Below, one piece after another: positions 37,650-47,171 of a stretch of 64,000 bases of DNA. The DNA comes from Caldilineaceae bacterium. Its GTDB lineage: Bacteria; Chloroflexota; Anaerolineae; Caldilineales; Caldilineaceae. Every line of letters begins with the position of its first letter. Position 1 is the first letter of the stretch. The notes under the pieces are model-generated. The model saw only the letters and a program-made list of their open reading frames with translations. It did no database searches and had not been told where the DNA came from. The translations under genes and the position numbers were made by a program. Location: contig JALHQH010000027.1 of assembly GCA_022842065.1 (NCBI GenBank), forward strand, positions 86,117-150,116, in the 5' to 3' direction.

Positions 37650-38549
37650 ATGCAGCAGGGTGAAGCAATCATGACAAATGAACACAGTGCACAGCGACTG
37701 GCTGACGCACTCCAGCGGATCTACCGGCGACCAACCCGCCCCACCCCGTGGGCACAAGGGGGCAACTTACCCTGGAATGAGCCGGCCTTCTCGGCGCGCA
37801 TGTTGCGCGAACATCTGGACCAAGCACACGGTGCCGCCTCACGCATCGTCGCAGAACGGCAGCGCCAGTTGGCGTGGATCTGGTCAACGCTAGGCTTACA
37901 GCCGGGCATGCAGATCTGTGATCTGACCTGTGGGCCAGGTCTGTATACGGTCGAGCTGGCCAAGGCCGGCTGTACCGTCACCGGCGTCGACTTTGGCCCT
38001 GCTGCGGTCGCCTATGCACGTGACTTGGTCGAACGCGAGGGGGTAGCAGACCAATGTTCAATCATTGAAGCTGATGTGCGCACGGTGACATTGCCTGACG
38101 CCACCTTTGATGCGGCCCTCTTTATCTATGGCCAACTGGCTGTTTTCACCAAAGCCGAGGCCAGTGCCCTGCTGGAAAAAGTGGCGGCAGCGCTCAAGCC
38201 AGGCGGGACCTTGGTCGTCGAACTGCTGAATCAGGATCGCATTGACAAAACAACGACGAATTGGTGGTTTACCGATGATACCGGGCTGTGGGGCGACAGC
38301 CCCTTTCTCCACCTTGGTGAACGCTTCTGGGATGATGAAAAGCAGGTCGCTTACGAACGTTTCCATATTCTCCATTTACAGAACGGCCAATATACCGAGG
38401 TTCACCTCTGTGACCAGAGTTATGCCGTTGCGACCATGCAGACCATGATGCGCGATGCCGGCTTTGCACAGGTCAATGTTTACCCTCGGTGGGATGGCAT
38501 CGACCTCTATGATGCCGACGAATGGATCGTCTATGTTGCACGTAAATAG
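37650..38549 (+). CDS. SAM-dependent methyltransferase
   Basis: This 299-residue class I methyltransferase has its SAM motif DLTCGPGLYTVELA at about residues 91-104. Motif II GVDFGPAAVAYA and the LKPGGTLVVELLN strand follow. An N-terminal extension of about 75 residues precedes the fold. The substrate is unknown. ATG at 37650 (AAGGA box) and ATG at 37671 (AGGGTGA box) are both plausible starts; the first is listed. The gene converges on the ABC transporter operon, with 12 nt between the stops. Confidence 0.85.
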   Translation: MQQGEAIMTNEHSAQRLADALQRIYRRPTRPTPWAQGGNLPWNEPAFSARMLREHLDQAHGAASRIVAERQRQLAWIWSTLGLQPGMQICDLTCGPGLYTVELAKAGCTVTGVDFGPAAVAYARDLVEREGVADQCSIIEADVRTVTLPDATFDAALFIYGQLAVFTKAEASALLEKVAAALKPGGTLVVELLNQDRIDKTTTNWWFTDDTGLWGDSPFLHLGERFWDDEKQVAYERFHILHLQNGQYTEVHLCDQSYAVATMQTMMRDAGFAQVNVYPRWDGIDLYDADEWIVYVARK

Positions 38550-38561
38550 CAATCGCACTGC

Positions 38562-40445
38562 TCAGATTGGGCGAGCCGTCTTTGGTAATACTTGATGCTG
38601 ATGGAGCCGTGCGTAGTAGCCATCGCGCGTCAATAGTTCGGCGTGGCTACCATCCTCGACGACCTGGCCGCGCTCCATTACAATGATGCGGTCGGCATTG
38701 CGGACGGTGCTTAGTCGGTGTGCGATCACCAGGCTGGTCCGTGAGCGCAGAATCCGCTCTAAGGCTTCCTGAATCAGCGCCTCGGTGGCCGTATCAATGC
38801 TGCTGGTTGCCTCATCCAACACCAGGACCGCGTTCGGGGTGAGGGCCAAGGCGCGTGCCAACGCTAATAGTTGCCGCTGGCCTTGCGAAAGATTGGCCCC
38901 ACCCGGCAACAATTCAAAATCATAACCACCGGGCAGTTGCTCAATAAATCGGGCAGCATTGCTAAAGTCGGCGGCCTGCTGCACGACCTCATCGCTGAGA
39001 CCCTGCTTATAGAGAATGATATTCTGCCGGATCGAGCCGGCAATACAGACCGGATCTTGCGGCACAACCACAACGGCACGCCGCAGATCGGTCAGGCCCA
39101 GTTGGCGTAGATCGACGCCATCGAGCAAGACTTGCCCTTGGGATGGATCATAGTAACGCGCCAGTAGGCTAGCCAAGCTTGATTTGCCAGCCCCGGTCGC
39201 GCCGACAATCGCGACGGACTGGCCAGCCTTGATGTGCAGATTTACCCCGCGTAACACCGGTTCATCCGGCACATAGGAAAAATGTACGTTGCAGAATTCA
39301 ATATCACCCCGTATCTGTGTAATGATAACAGGTGCGGCTGGCGTCTGAAGTTTAGGCTCCGTCTGCAACATCCGATAGATGCGTTCGGCGGCCCCTAGTG
39401 CGATTTGGATGGCGTTATATTGCTGCGACAAATTGAGAATTGGCTGAAAGGCACGTTGCGAATATTGAAAGAAGGCAACCAACATGCCCAAAGTGGCCCA
39501 GCCGGCCAACACCCCACGGCCACCTCCATAAAGCAGAATCCCGACGCCAATGGCAGCCAAAACTTCCTGCACGGCCAGAAAGACCGCGCTGTGATAACGC
39601 AGGTTCACCAGCGCCTGGCGATAGGTGCTGTTATAGTCATCAAACTCCTGTTCACTGGCATGCTCATGGCCAAAGAGTTGCACCACGGTCATCCCATGTA
39701 AGTGTTCATTCAAGAAGGCACTAATACGCGCCATGGCCGAACGTTCACCGCTGGAAGAGAGGCGAATGCGCTGCCGGAAATAACGCGTGACCAGGGCTAA
39801 CACCGGCATCACCACAATGGCTAACAGGGCCAGTCGCCAGTTCGTGGCAAACATGACCCCGATGATCACAATAAAGGTGAGCCCTTCGACCAGAATGACC
39901 ACAATACTACTCGATAACACTTGATTAATGTTATCAATATCACTGCTAAGCCGGGTCACCAGATCACCCGTAGGGGTGTTGGTGAGAAAGGCATGATCCT
40001 GACGCAGAATGTGGTCAAACAGGCGCGTCCGCAGGTCTGCCAATGCGCGTTGGGCCGCATATTGCAGCGTATAGGTGTAGGCAAAGGTTAGCACGAATAG
40101 CCCGAGTGCGGTCGCACCATAGAGGAAAGCAATTCGCCAAAGCGATGCAGTATCACCCTGCGCAATCGGACCATCAATCGCTTGCTGCAACAGGTAAGGC
40201 GGCACAACATTCATCATCGCGACCGCCAACATGAGCACGGTGGCAACTGACATGGACGGCCAATAAGGGCGAATTGAGGTCGCCAACAAGTTAACCAGGG
40301 CACTATCCTGGTTCAGCGGTTCCGTCCCTTCTTCCAACGTTTCATCGGCAGTGGACTGCGTCGCCTGCTCTTTGTTTTGAGGGTTGGATGGCTTACCATT
40401 GTTGGACCCGGTTGTGGGATTGGACGTTGATGCGGCTTTAGCCAT
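38562..40445 (-). CDS. ABC exporter half-transporter, subunit with the canonical ATPase site
   Basis: This 627-residue type IV ABC exporter subunit starts with a hydrophilic, Asn/Gln/Thr-rich N-terminal tail of about 65 residues. A six-helix membrane domain (about 65-370) follows, then a nucleotide-binding domain. Walker A is GATGAGKSS, the signature is LSQGQRQ (Gly replaced by Gln), Walker B is LVLDEATSSID with catalytic Glu545, and the H-loop is AHRLSTV. The start ATG overlaps the upstream ABC gene (8 nt), indicating coupling. It pairs with the gene at 40438-42198. Substrate unknown: drug, peptide or lipid exporters share this form. Confidence 0.93.
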   Translation of the reverse strand: MAKAASTSNPTTGSNNGKPSNPQNKEQATQSTADETLEEGTEPLNQDSALVNLLATSIRPYWPSMSVATVLMLAVAMMNVVPPYLLQQAIDGPIAQGDTASLWRIAFLYGATALGLFVLTFAYTYTLQYAAQRALADLRTRLFDHILRQDHAFLTNTPTGDLVTRLSSDIDNINQVLSSSIVVILVEGLTFIVIIGVMFATNWRLALLAIVVMPVLALVTRYFRQRIRLSSSGERSAMARISAFLNEHLHGMTVVQLFGHEHASEQEFDDYNSTYRQALVNLRYHSAVFLAVQEVLAAIGVGILLYGGGRGVLAGWATLGMLVAFFQYSQRAFQPILNLSQQYNAIQIALGAAERIYRMLQTEPKLQTPAAPVIITQIRGDIEFCNVHFSYVPDEPVLRGVNLHIKAGQSVAIVGATGAGKSSLASLLARYYDPSQGQVLLDGVDLRQLGLTDLRRAVVVVPQDPVCIAGSIRQNIILYKQGLSDEVVQQAADFSNAARFIEQLPGGYDFELLPGGANLSQGQRQLLALARALALTPNAVLVLDEATSSIDTATEALIQEALERILRSRTSLVIAHRLSTVRNADRIIVMERGQVVEDGSHAELLTRDGYYARLHQHQVLPKTARPI

Positions 40446-42198
40446 TAGCCAGTTCCTCCTCAGCCTGTTGGATCTCACGCTGATACATCTCGGCATAAAG
40501 TCCATGAAGTGCTAGTAAGGTGTCGTGATCCCCTTCTTCGACGATCCGCCCTTCATCAAGCACCACAATTTTATCGGCATGGCGCACGGCAGCCATCCGT
40601 TGGCTGACGATAATCGAGGTGCGCTGGCCCTGTGCGGAAGCCGACTGGCGCAGCTCCTGGATAATTTCCGCCGATGTATGCATATCCACACTGGCAAGTG
40701 CATCATCCAGAATGAGAACCTTGGGGTCGCGCACCAGGGCACGGGCGAGTGCCGTCCGTTGCCGCTGCCCACCAGAAAGGGTTGCCCCACGTTCACCGAC
40801 AATACTATCTAGCCCCTTGGGGAGTTGTGGCAGATCATTGGTCAACCGCGCCTGCGCCATGGCGTGATAGATTTTGGGGTCGGGTGTATTGGGTCGCCCC
40901 AAGACAATGTTGCTACGCAAAGGCATACTAAACAGCAACGTCTCTTGCAATACATAGACGACATCGCGGCGCAATGCATGTAGATCCAACTTGCGCAGAT
41001 CATATCCGTCTAGATAGATCGTCCCTTCGTCAGGATCACGAATCCGCCCCAGTAGGCTGATCAACATACTTTTACCAGCCCCAGTCGAGCCGACAATGCC
41101 GACGGTTTGGCCGCGTTTGATCTCCAGGTTGACATTGCGTAGCACCCAGCGATCCTGATCTTCGGCAAAGACACTCACATTTTCAAAACGGATTTCCCCA
41201 TTTAGGGATGGCGAAATGGCGTTGGGGTCATCTTTGATCTTCGGCAGCAGATGAAGCACTTCCCCGATCCTGGCCGCGGCGGCACTACCTTGTTGTAACC
41301 GTTCGAACGCGCCGGTAATATTGCGCGCCCCATCGTTTAGCAACTCAAGATAGACAATAAATTGCACATATTGCCCAACGGTCAGTTGTTGGTCAATAAT
41401 GAGTAGACCGCCGGCGAGAATCACCACCGTCGCCGAAACACGCACCAACAAGCTTGGCAGCGGTGAAATAAGCCCGGAGCGGACAACGAAGTGCATGTTC
41501 TTCTCGACAAAAGCCCGATTTGCTTCACGGAATTTGGCACCAACTTCGACTTCTTGGGCATAAGCAGTCAACATGCGTGCGGCATTGAGATGTTCTTGAA
41601 CAAAGGCGGAGATGCGGCCGGCTTCTTCCTGCACCCGGACAAACGAGCGTTCCATAATCCCACCCAACCGTAACTGCAGGGTGATGCTAAGCACTAAAAC
41701 CACCACCACCAGGACGGCCATTGCGACATTCGTAAAGGCCATCAAGCTAGCCCCAATTATAAGCAGAAAGAGCGCATGGATTGACATCTGAAAGCCGGCA
41801 CTATAAAAGCGCCAGATATAGATAAAATCATTCGTCGCGCGCGAGAGTAGATCACCGGTGCCATATTGTTGACGGGTTTGGTAATCAAAGAGCAGCAGAC
41901 GATGAAACAGATCCCGACTCATCCCGTAAGAGACGCCGGCGGCAATATCACCAGTCAGCATGCGGAGCAGATAGCGAAAAAGCGCCATCGTCGCGGACAA
42001 CGCAACCAGCCCCAACGCATAGAGCGCCAATTTTTGCGACGTTACACCCCGGGTTAGATCATCAATGCCCCAACCCAACAACGTTGGGCTAAAGGCACTT
42101 GAACCAGCACTTAAGACAGCGTAAAAGGTGCCGATAATGAGCGCAGTACGGTAGGGACGCATATAGGGGAGCAGAAAACGTAACCCATAACCTCGCAT
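40438..42198 (-). CDS. ABC exporter half-transporter, subunit with the degenerate ATPase site
   Basis: This 586-residue partner has a six-helix membrane domain (about 15-310) and a C-terminal nucleotide-binding domain. Walker A GSTGAGKSM and signature LSGGQRQ are intact. The Walker B motif reads LILDDALASVD, with Asp499 in place of the catalytic Glu. The H-loop reads VSQRMAAV, with Gln533 in place of His. These are the hallmarks of the degenerate half of heterodimeric exporters such as TM287/288 and LmrCD (established knowledge). It is the first gene of the two-gene operon. Confidence 0.93.
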   Translation of the reverse strand: MRGYGLRFLLPYMRPYRTALIIGTFYAVLSAGSSAFSPTLLGWGIDDLTRGVTSQKLALYALGLVALSATMALFRYLLRMLTGDIAAGVSYGMSRDLFHRLLLFDYQTRQQYGTGDLLSRATNDFIYIWRFYSAGFQMSIHALFLLIIGASLMAFTNVAMAVLVVVVLVLSITLQLRLGGIMERSFVRVQEEAGRISAFVQEHLNAARMLTAYAQEVEVGAKFREANRAFVEKNMHFVVRSGLISPLPSLLVRVSATVVILAGGLLIIDQQLTVGQYVQFIVYLELLNDGARNITGAFERLQQGSAAAARIGEVLHLLPKIKDDPNAISPSLNGEIRFENVSVFAEDQDRWVLRNVNLEIKRGQTVGIVGSTGAGKSMLISLLGRIRDPDEGTIYLDGYDLRKLDLHALRRDVVYVLQETLLFSMPLRSNIVLGRPNTPDPKIYHAMAQARLTNDLPQLPKGLDSIVGERGATLSGGQRQRTALARALVRDPKVLILDDALASVDMHTSAEIIQELRQSASAQGQRTSIIVSQRMAAVRHADKIVVLDEGRIVEEGDHDTLLALHGLYAEMYQREIQQAEEELANG

Positions 42199-42371
42199 TA
42201 TTTTTGTCCTTCCCAGTTAATGCGCGCATTGTGTGGAAACAGTCGTTGCTTGCAGTGGTCAATGAAGTCAAAATCATCATTTCCCAAACCAGCGCCGGGA
42301 AGAAAGCTACCGTTCACACTAGCCCATTGCCAAAGCGCAGATGAAAGCGCACCGCACAGACCCAGAAAGTG

Positions 42372-42407
42372 AAAGTCCCTGTGAGGTACACTCCTCACAG
42401 GGACTTT
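42372..42407. repeat. 15-bp perfect inverted repeat
   Basis: The arms 42372-42386 and 42393-42407 are perfectly complementary with a 6-nt loop. It lies 174 nt upstream of the ABC operon, so it may be a leader hairpin rather than a terminator. Confidence 0.65.
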
Positions 42408-42545
42408 GGCATAACTTGGCCAGTTTGCAAGACTCAGTTCAGCAAACATGTGATACAACTTCTTTCAATAGAAAGTGTGAGGGCTAAGTTGCCGGCGCGG
42501 TTGCACACAAGTCAGCGCGCAAAATAACATCTATACTTCGCGCTG

Positions 42546-42593
42546 AATGCGTTGCGGCGTTTTGACCCGCGTAAAAAAACGCCGCAACGCATT
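42546..42593 (-). terminator. 18-bp inverted repeat downstream of the MoaB-like gene
   Basis: The arms 42546-42563 and 42576-42593 are perfectly complementary with a 12-nt loop. It is 190 nt after the minus-strand stop at 42784, far for a terminator, so the role is tentative. Confidence 0.5.
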
Positions 42594-42783
42594 ACAAGCG
42601 CAATATAGCCAGCAACAATCACCATAGACAAAGTGGCCTGCCAAGCCGATAGCAGAATGAAATTGCCACATTGAAATGAGCTCACAGCAAAGCAGTAATC
42701 AAATCTACTATCTATTTTACATAATTAGCATGATTTGTCCAATGCGTTTTTAAAGCATACTTACGCTATCGGGTGATATACAC

Positions 42784-43434
42784 TCAACCAGCTTGATGAC
42801 GGCGCTGCAAAAATGCGGCAAATTCAGCGGCCTTCAACCCAGTAGCAGCAGTGGATGGGGTAATAGGCGTGGGAGCAGTGGTAGAACTTGAGGAATTCGG
42901 AGTTAGGGTGTCAGATACAGGCGAACTAAGTTCTAAATCATCGGCCAGGCGCGCAGCCGTTGGCTCTTCTTGTAAGTGGGCAAAAAGTGGTGGCAGTAAC
43001 TCGATCACCGCCTGCAAACAAAGCAGCGCAGCCGCAGCACCAGCAGGCAAATTCAGTAGTAGGGTGCGCCCCCGAACGCCAACCACACCGCGCTCCAACC
43101 AGGCCAACGACGATTCTTGTGCCGCATGCTGGCGCATCAATTCGGCCAGGCCAGGCATCATGCGCTCACTGACCGCTTGGGTTGCTTCTGGGACCACTTC
43201 GTTACGACTAGGACCGGGCGCGGGCAACGTACCGCCGATCGTCAGCACCAAGTCGATCTCTTCTTCATCGCACCAACGGCGTAAGCGTTCCTCGATCAAG
43301 TTGCGCTGACTAGCAGCACGTTCAACCTGCACCACCACGGTGCCAGGCAACTGATCCTGCAAGAGCTGACGCAGCAGTTGGATTGCTTCTTCATCAAAGG
43401 TTGGTACACAAAGTAGTGCGGTTCGAATAAACAT
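42784..43434 (-). CDS. MoaB/Mog-like molybdopterin-binding domain protein
   Basis: In this 216-residue protein, residues about 1-150 match the MoCF fold. The core stretch is LVLTIGGTLPAPGPSRNEVVPEATQAV, followed by ERMMPGLAELMR. The usual GGTGxxxRD motif is altered: an extra PAPGPSRNE replaces the canonical GLSPRD, so catalysis needs care. NLPAGAAAALLCL is the last strand-helix of the fold. Residues about 165-200 are a Ser/Thr/Pro-rich disordered linker, and a short helix (AAEFAAFLQRRHQ) ends the chain. A molybdenum-cofactor role, or a paralogous one such as CinA-like, is inferred. It lies just downstream of the ribosomal cluster terminator. Confidence 0.8.
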   Translation of the reverse strand: MFIRTALLCVPTFDEEAIQLLRQLLQDQLPGTVVVQVERAASQRNLIEERLRRWCDEEEIDLVLTIGGTLPAPGPSRNEVVPEATQAVSERMMPGLAELMRQHAAQESSLAWLERGVVGVRGRTLLLNLPAGAAAALLCLQAVIELLPPLFAHLQEEPTAARLADDLELSSPVSDTLTPNSSSSTTAPTPITPSTAATGLKAAEFAAFLQRRHQAG

Positions 43435-43605
43435 AGATCCTTAGTTGGCTCACTCATCCAACGTCGTATGAGTAACAAAGTACAGGAGAAGATTTGTCAC
43501 TAACAGCGCAGTGGGGCACAAGGATAAGTGTTAAGGGCTAAAGGTGGTCGAGCCCCACACATCTCAGCGCCGAGTAAGCTTCATCCAACATATCAAAACT
43601 AAACA

Positions 43606-43646
43606 GTAAAACCTCTAGCACCCACATGGTTGTGGGTGCTAGAGGT
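43606..43646 (-). terminator. Terminator of the S10-spc-alpha-rpsI supercluster
   Basis: A perfect 16-bp stem (43611-43626 with 43631-43646, loop tggt) is followed on the minus strand by TTTTACTGTTT. It lies 34 nt after the rpsI stop and is the first strong terminator after a 20-kb minus-strand block. Confidence 0.88.
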
Positions 43647-43679
43647 AGTTACATCATAAACTTGGTACACCAAAAAAAT

Positions 43680-44069
43680 TTAACGTTTGGTGTATTGTGG
43701 TGCCTTACGCGCACGCTTGAGACCAGGCTTCTTGCGTTCCTTAGCCCGTGGGTCACGTGTTAAAAAGCCGGCGGCTTTCAACGCTGGACGCATATTAATG
43801 TCCAGGTCACACAATGCACGTGCAATGCCTAAACGCACAGCCGCGGCCTGACCACCATCACCACCACCCTTAACTTTAACGCTAATATTATAGGTGGCTT
43901 CGGTGCCAGTCAACGATAGCGGCTGACGCAGAATCATCTGGTCTAGCGCGCGACCGAAGTAAGTATCAACAGGTAGGTCATTGACTACAATATCACCAGT
44001 GCCCGGATAAAGACGAACACGAGCTGTTGCAGTTTTGCGACGACCAATCGCTTCTACATATTCGCTCAT
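43680..44069 (-). CDS. rpsI: 30S ribosomal protein S9
   Basis: S9 (129 residues) starts [20 protein letters not shown] and ends with the P-site tRNA-contacting tail RKAPQYTKR. All family landmarks ([21 protein letters not shown]) are intact. It is the last gene of the cluster, 113 nt after rplM, as in many bacteria where rplM-rpsI are paired. Confidence 0.97.
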   Translation of the reverse strand: MSEYVEAIGRRKTATARVRLYPGTGDIVVNDLPVDTYFGRALDQMILRQPLSLTGTEATYNISVKVKGGGDGGQAAAVRLGIARALCDLDINMRPALKAAGFLTRDPRAKERKKPGLKRARKAPQYTKR

Positions 44070-44182
44070 TTTGCTTTCTTTCTTGTCCTATGCGCCACAG
44101 CGAAAAGTGTGCTCGGCTTGAAGCGCTAGCTGCTTTTGCTGGCAAACGGAAATAAAAACACCGCTTTCAAAGCAAGCGCACT

Positions 44183-44617
44183 TTAAAAGCTCAACGATTT
44201 GGGCTGCTGAGCACTATGGGGATGTTCATCGCCAGCATAGATCCGCAACTTTTTCATTTGTGCGCGGCCTAACCGTGTCTTGGGCATCATCCCTTTCACG
44301 GCTTCAAAGATCACGCGATCCGGGAAGCGATCAAGCTGTTCACGCATACTGCGGCTTTTTAGACCACCTGGAAAGCGTGAATGGCGGTAGTATTGCACAC
44401 TGTTCAACTTGTCACCCGTAACAATAATCTTGTCGCAGTTGGTGACAATGACAAAATCGCCGCTGTCCATGTGGGTGGTAAACGTTGGTTTATGTTTACC
44501 ACGCAGCACGGTGGCAATCTGCGTTGCAAGCCGGCCTAACGTTTGGCCAGTGGCATCAACCACCCACCATTCACGTTGTGCTTTCGCTTCCTCGGCGTTT
44601 GGACTAAATGTCTTCAC
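44183..44617 (-). CDS. rplM: 50S ribosomal protein L13
   Basis: L13 (144 residues) contains the family blocks WWVVDATGQTLGRLA, HMDSGDFVIV and FEAVKGMMPKTRLGR. The start is a GTG at 44617, chosen because AAGGAG lies 8 nt upstream; an upstream frame to 44647 is open but lies before this box. It is followed by rpsI. Confidence 0.96.
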   Translation of the reverse strand: MKTFSPNAEEAKAQREWWVVDATGQTLGRLATQIATVLRGKHKPTFTTHMDSGDFVIVTNCDKIIVTGDKLNSVQYYRHSRFPGGLKSRSMREQLDRFPDRVIFEAVKGMMPKTRLGRAQMKKLRIYAGDEHPHSAQQPKSLSF

Positions 44618-44790
44618 GCTAATTGCTCCTTGTTTCTTGTTAATCAACGGGCAACATATACATAAAATGTCGCTCAGCTTTACGCTCTATTTGTTATGCT
44701 ACAGCGCTATATTTTCCAAAACGATATGTATAAAAGTGAAGCTGTTGTATACAGCAAGTACGATGGCACATTTATTCGTTTGGATAAATT

Positions 44791-45621
44791 TCAAATTTCC
44801 CAAAGGTCAAAAGGTGTTAGATAACATACTTTTTCTAACACCAATCCCTGCGGTGGCGCTGGTGGTGCACACCGATGCCGATCTTTTGCCAGTAGTGCAG
44901 CCTTTACCGCATCGGGTGACCATTGTTTACGTCCTACTGCCAATAACGTTCCAACCAGATTGCGTACCATCTGCCGTAGAAATGCATTGGCAGTTACTGT
45001 AAACACTAACTGCCGACCAACATAATCATCGAAAGGCAACAGATTCATCTCGACCACTTGCCATTCGGCCTGGTATAGATGACGCACCGTCTGCTCACCC
45101 TGCGGTGGTTGACCAAAGGTTGCAAAATCGTGTTCGCCAAGCAGATGTTGTGCCGCTACATTCATCGCCTCTAGATCAAGCTCTTGTCTGAGATAGAGAG
45201 CAAAGCGCTCAATCAGTGGCGCATGGCGGGGTAGCGGACCTACCCCATTAGCCTGCGGCTGATCAAAGACAGTGTAACGATAGGTCCGATGTAACGCACA
45301 AAACCGTGGATGGAAACGCGCAGGCGCATGCCGTAACTTGCGCACCGCAACCGAAGGCGGTAAATGAGCATTCCAGGCTCGTTGCAAATCATTTAGTGAG
45401 TGGCGCCAGGGCACCTGCACTGCAACAACTTGTCCGTTAGCATGAACACCGGTATCCGTACGCCCTGAAGCAACCACCCGGCACTCTTCCCCGCTACAGA
45501 TTTGTAACGCAGTTTCTAGTGCAGCCTGTACCGTTGGTGCATTTGGCTGCAACTGAAAACCATGAAAATCAGTACCGTCATAGGCGACAAGGGCAGCCAC
45601 ATGTAAAAGAGGCCGATTCAC
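44791..45621 (-). CDS. truA: tRNA pseudouridine synthase A
   Basis: TruA (276 residues) modifies U38-U40 in the anticodon stem-loop of many tRNAs. The catalytic Asp is in the GRTDTGVHA motif, near residue 58. Other motifs are YDGTDFHGFQ, RTYRYTVF, FLRQMVRNLVGTL and HRCAPPAPPQGL. A GTG start at 45621 (VNRPLLH) is preferred, with GGAGGA 10 nt upstream; the ATG at 45645 lacks a box. It lies between rplQ and rplM, a common arrangement. Confidence 0.92.
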   Translation of the reverse strand: MNRPLLHVAALVAYDGTDFHGFQLQPNAPTVQAALETALQICSGEECRVVASGRTDTGVHANGQVVAVQVPWRHSLNDLQRAWNAHLPPSVAVRKLRHAPARFHPRFCALHRTYRYTVFDQPQANGVGPLPRHAPLIERFALYLRQELDLEAMNVAAQHLLGEHDFATFGQPPQGEQTVRHLYQAEWQVVEMNLLPFDDYVGRQLVFTVTANAFLRQMVRNLVGTLLAVGRKQWSPDAVKAALLAKDRHRCAPPAPPQGLVLEKVCYLTPFDLWEI

Positions 45622-45657
45622 GAGGCAATAATCCTCCACGTGCATAAGCCAAGTGGC

Positions 45658-46038
45658 CTATACCTCTGTATCGACCAATTCCAAAATGACCATATCCGCA
45701 GCATCACCCTGACGTTTGCCAATCTTAATCATGCGCGTATAACCACCATTGCGCGCCGCATAGCGGGGCGCAAATTCATCAAACACTTTTTTGGCGAGTG
45801 TCTTGTCATTTAGATAAGAGACCAGCTGACGTTGCGCATGCACGCGATTCCCACCTTCAGCCAAACCGCGCTTAGCCTTGGTAATCAACTTTTCAGCATC
45901 AGCGCGAATTGAGCGCGCTTTTGCTTCTGTGGTCATAATTCGCTCATGGGTATAAAGCGATTTGATCAAATTACGAAAAAGGGCTTTGCGGTGACCGGCA
46001 TCACGGCCAAGAATGCGCCCACTAATATTATGTCGCAT
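45658..46038 (-). CDS. rplQ: 50S ribosomal protein L17
   Basis: L17 (126 residues) starts MRHNISGRILGRDAGHRKAL and keeps the family pattern up to YTRMIKIGKRQGDAADMVILELV. It follows rpoA directly, as in the classical alpha operon. Confidence 0.97.
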   Translation of the reverse strand: MRHNISGRILGRDAGHRKALFRNLIKSLYTHERIMTTEAKARSIRADAEKLITKAKRGLAEGGNRVHAQRQLVSYLNDKTLAKKVFDEFAPRYAARNGGYTRMIKIGKRQGDAADMVILELVDTEV

Positions 46039-46124
46039 TATGCTACTCCTGCTCTGCTATCCTTGCACATTACTCAGGTGGAAAACCAGCAAACGATTAA
46101 TAGCCTTACTAGGCACACTTCAGG

Positions 46125-47171
46125 CTACGCCTCATCATCATCGTTGCCACCTGCAGCAACGAGTTCTTCATCTTCCAGCTCAGCGTCATCATCGCTGGCA
46201 CTGGCACCATTACTGTTCCAGAATGCTGTTAAGTCAACCCCTGGGACATTCAGATAGTTCTTTTCGCGCAGTTTATCAACAAGTTCATCGAGTGATTTCT
46301 TGCCGAAATTGCGAATGGCGAGCATCTCTTCCTCGCCCTTTTCCATGCGCTTCAAAATCTCGCCGATCTTGGTAATGCCAGCCCGCTTGAGACAGTTATA
46401 AGCCCGCACCGTCAATTCAAGCTCTTCAATTGGTGCATCATAGATGCGACTAGGAATACCTTCTTCCTCGCGCGTCTTGGGTTCAACCGTAACCGTTTCG
46501 GCACCCGCTAACAAAGTCAGATGCTGAACCAGGATGCTAGCAGACTTGCGCAATGTATCTTCAGGCGCAATGCTACCATCGGTCCAGATTTCCAAATTCA
46601 GCTTGTCGTAGTCGGTCTGTTGACCGATACGGGTACGTTCAACTCGGTAAGCGACCTTGCGCACAGGGCTGTAAATTGCATCTACAGGAATTTCGCCAAG
46701 TGGCAAACGCGTACGTTCTTCCGCTGGGCTATAACCGCGACCACTTTCAACCACCATCTCAATATCTAAGTCCACATCATTGGAATCTGCGGTCAATAAG
46801 TATTGTTCTGGGTTAACGATTTCAACCTCAGGTGGGCAAATTAAATCACCAGCGGTCACCGGCCCTTCGCGCGTCACCTCAACGTGAATGCGCACCGGCT
46901 CTTCACTTTCACTATGCACCCGAATCTGCTTGACATTGAGAATCAGTTGCGTAGTATCTTCGCGCACATAGGGAATCGGCGAAAACTCGTGGTGAACCCC
47001 ACTGATCCGGATCGAAGTAATCGCCGATCCAGTTAAGCTTGATAAAAGTACACGACGCAGGGCGTTACCCAGCGTAATACCATACCCACTCTCAAGCGGG
47101 CTGATAACGAAATGACCATAATTCTGAGAATTGGCCTCAATCTCAATTTTGGGCAGAACCATGTTTAGCAA
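46125..47171 (-). CDS. rpoA: DNA-directed RNA polymerase subunit alpha
   Basis: The alpha subunit (348 residues) nucleates polymerase assembly. The N-terminal domain starts near VLPKIEIEANSQNYGHF and carries LGNALRRVLLSSLTG. The C-terminal domain (about residues 240-315) contains the DNA-binding helix-hairpin-helix pattern NCLKRAGITKIGEIL. A GGAGGAG box (47177-47183) is 5 nt before a TTG at 47171 and 14 nt before the ATG at 47162, so the TTG is favoured. The last 30 residues (SDDDAELEDEELVAAGGNDDDE) are an unusually acidic tail after the usual end of the fold. Confidence 0.95.
   Translation of the reverse strand: MLNMVLPKIEIEANSQNYGHFVISPLESGYGITLGNALRRVLLSSLTGSAITSIRISGVHHEFSPIPYVREDTTQLILNVKQIRVHSESEEPVRIHVEVTREGPVTAGDLICPPEVEIVNPEQYLLTADSNDVDLDIEMVVESGRGYSPAEERTRLPLGEIPVDAIYSPVRKVAYRVERTRIGQQTDYDKLNLEIWTDGSIAPEDTLRKSASILVQHLTLLAGAETVTVEPKTREEEGIPSRIYDAPIEELELTVRAYNCLKRAGITKIGEILKRMEKGEEEMLAIRNFGKKSLDELVDKLREKNYLNVPGVDLTAFWNSNGASASDDDAELEDEELVAAGGNDDDEA

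Larger units (their letters stand above)
42199..42783. other. Intergenic region with two hairpins
   Basis: No gene is supported in this 585-nt gap between the ABC operon and the MoaB-like gene. It holds a 15-bp inverted repeat (42372-42407) and an 18-bp inverted repeat (42546-42593). The ABC operon promoter must lie in it. A minus-strand open frame at 42198-42458 runs through the first hairpin and looks spurious. Confidence 0.6.

Noticed and set aside
42198..42458. Minus-strand open frame of 86 residues upstream of the ABC operon
   Set aside because: It runs through a perfect hairpin and has no recognisable composition or ribosome-binding site.
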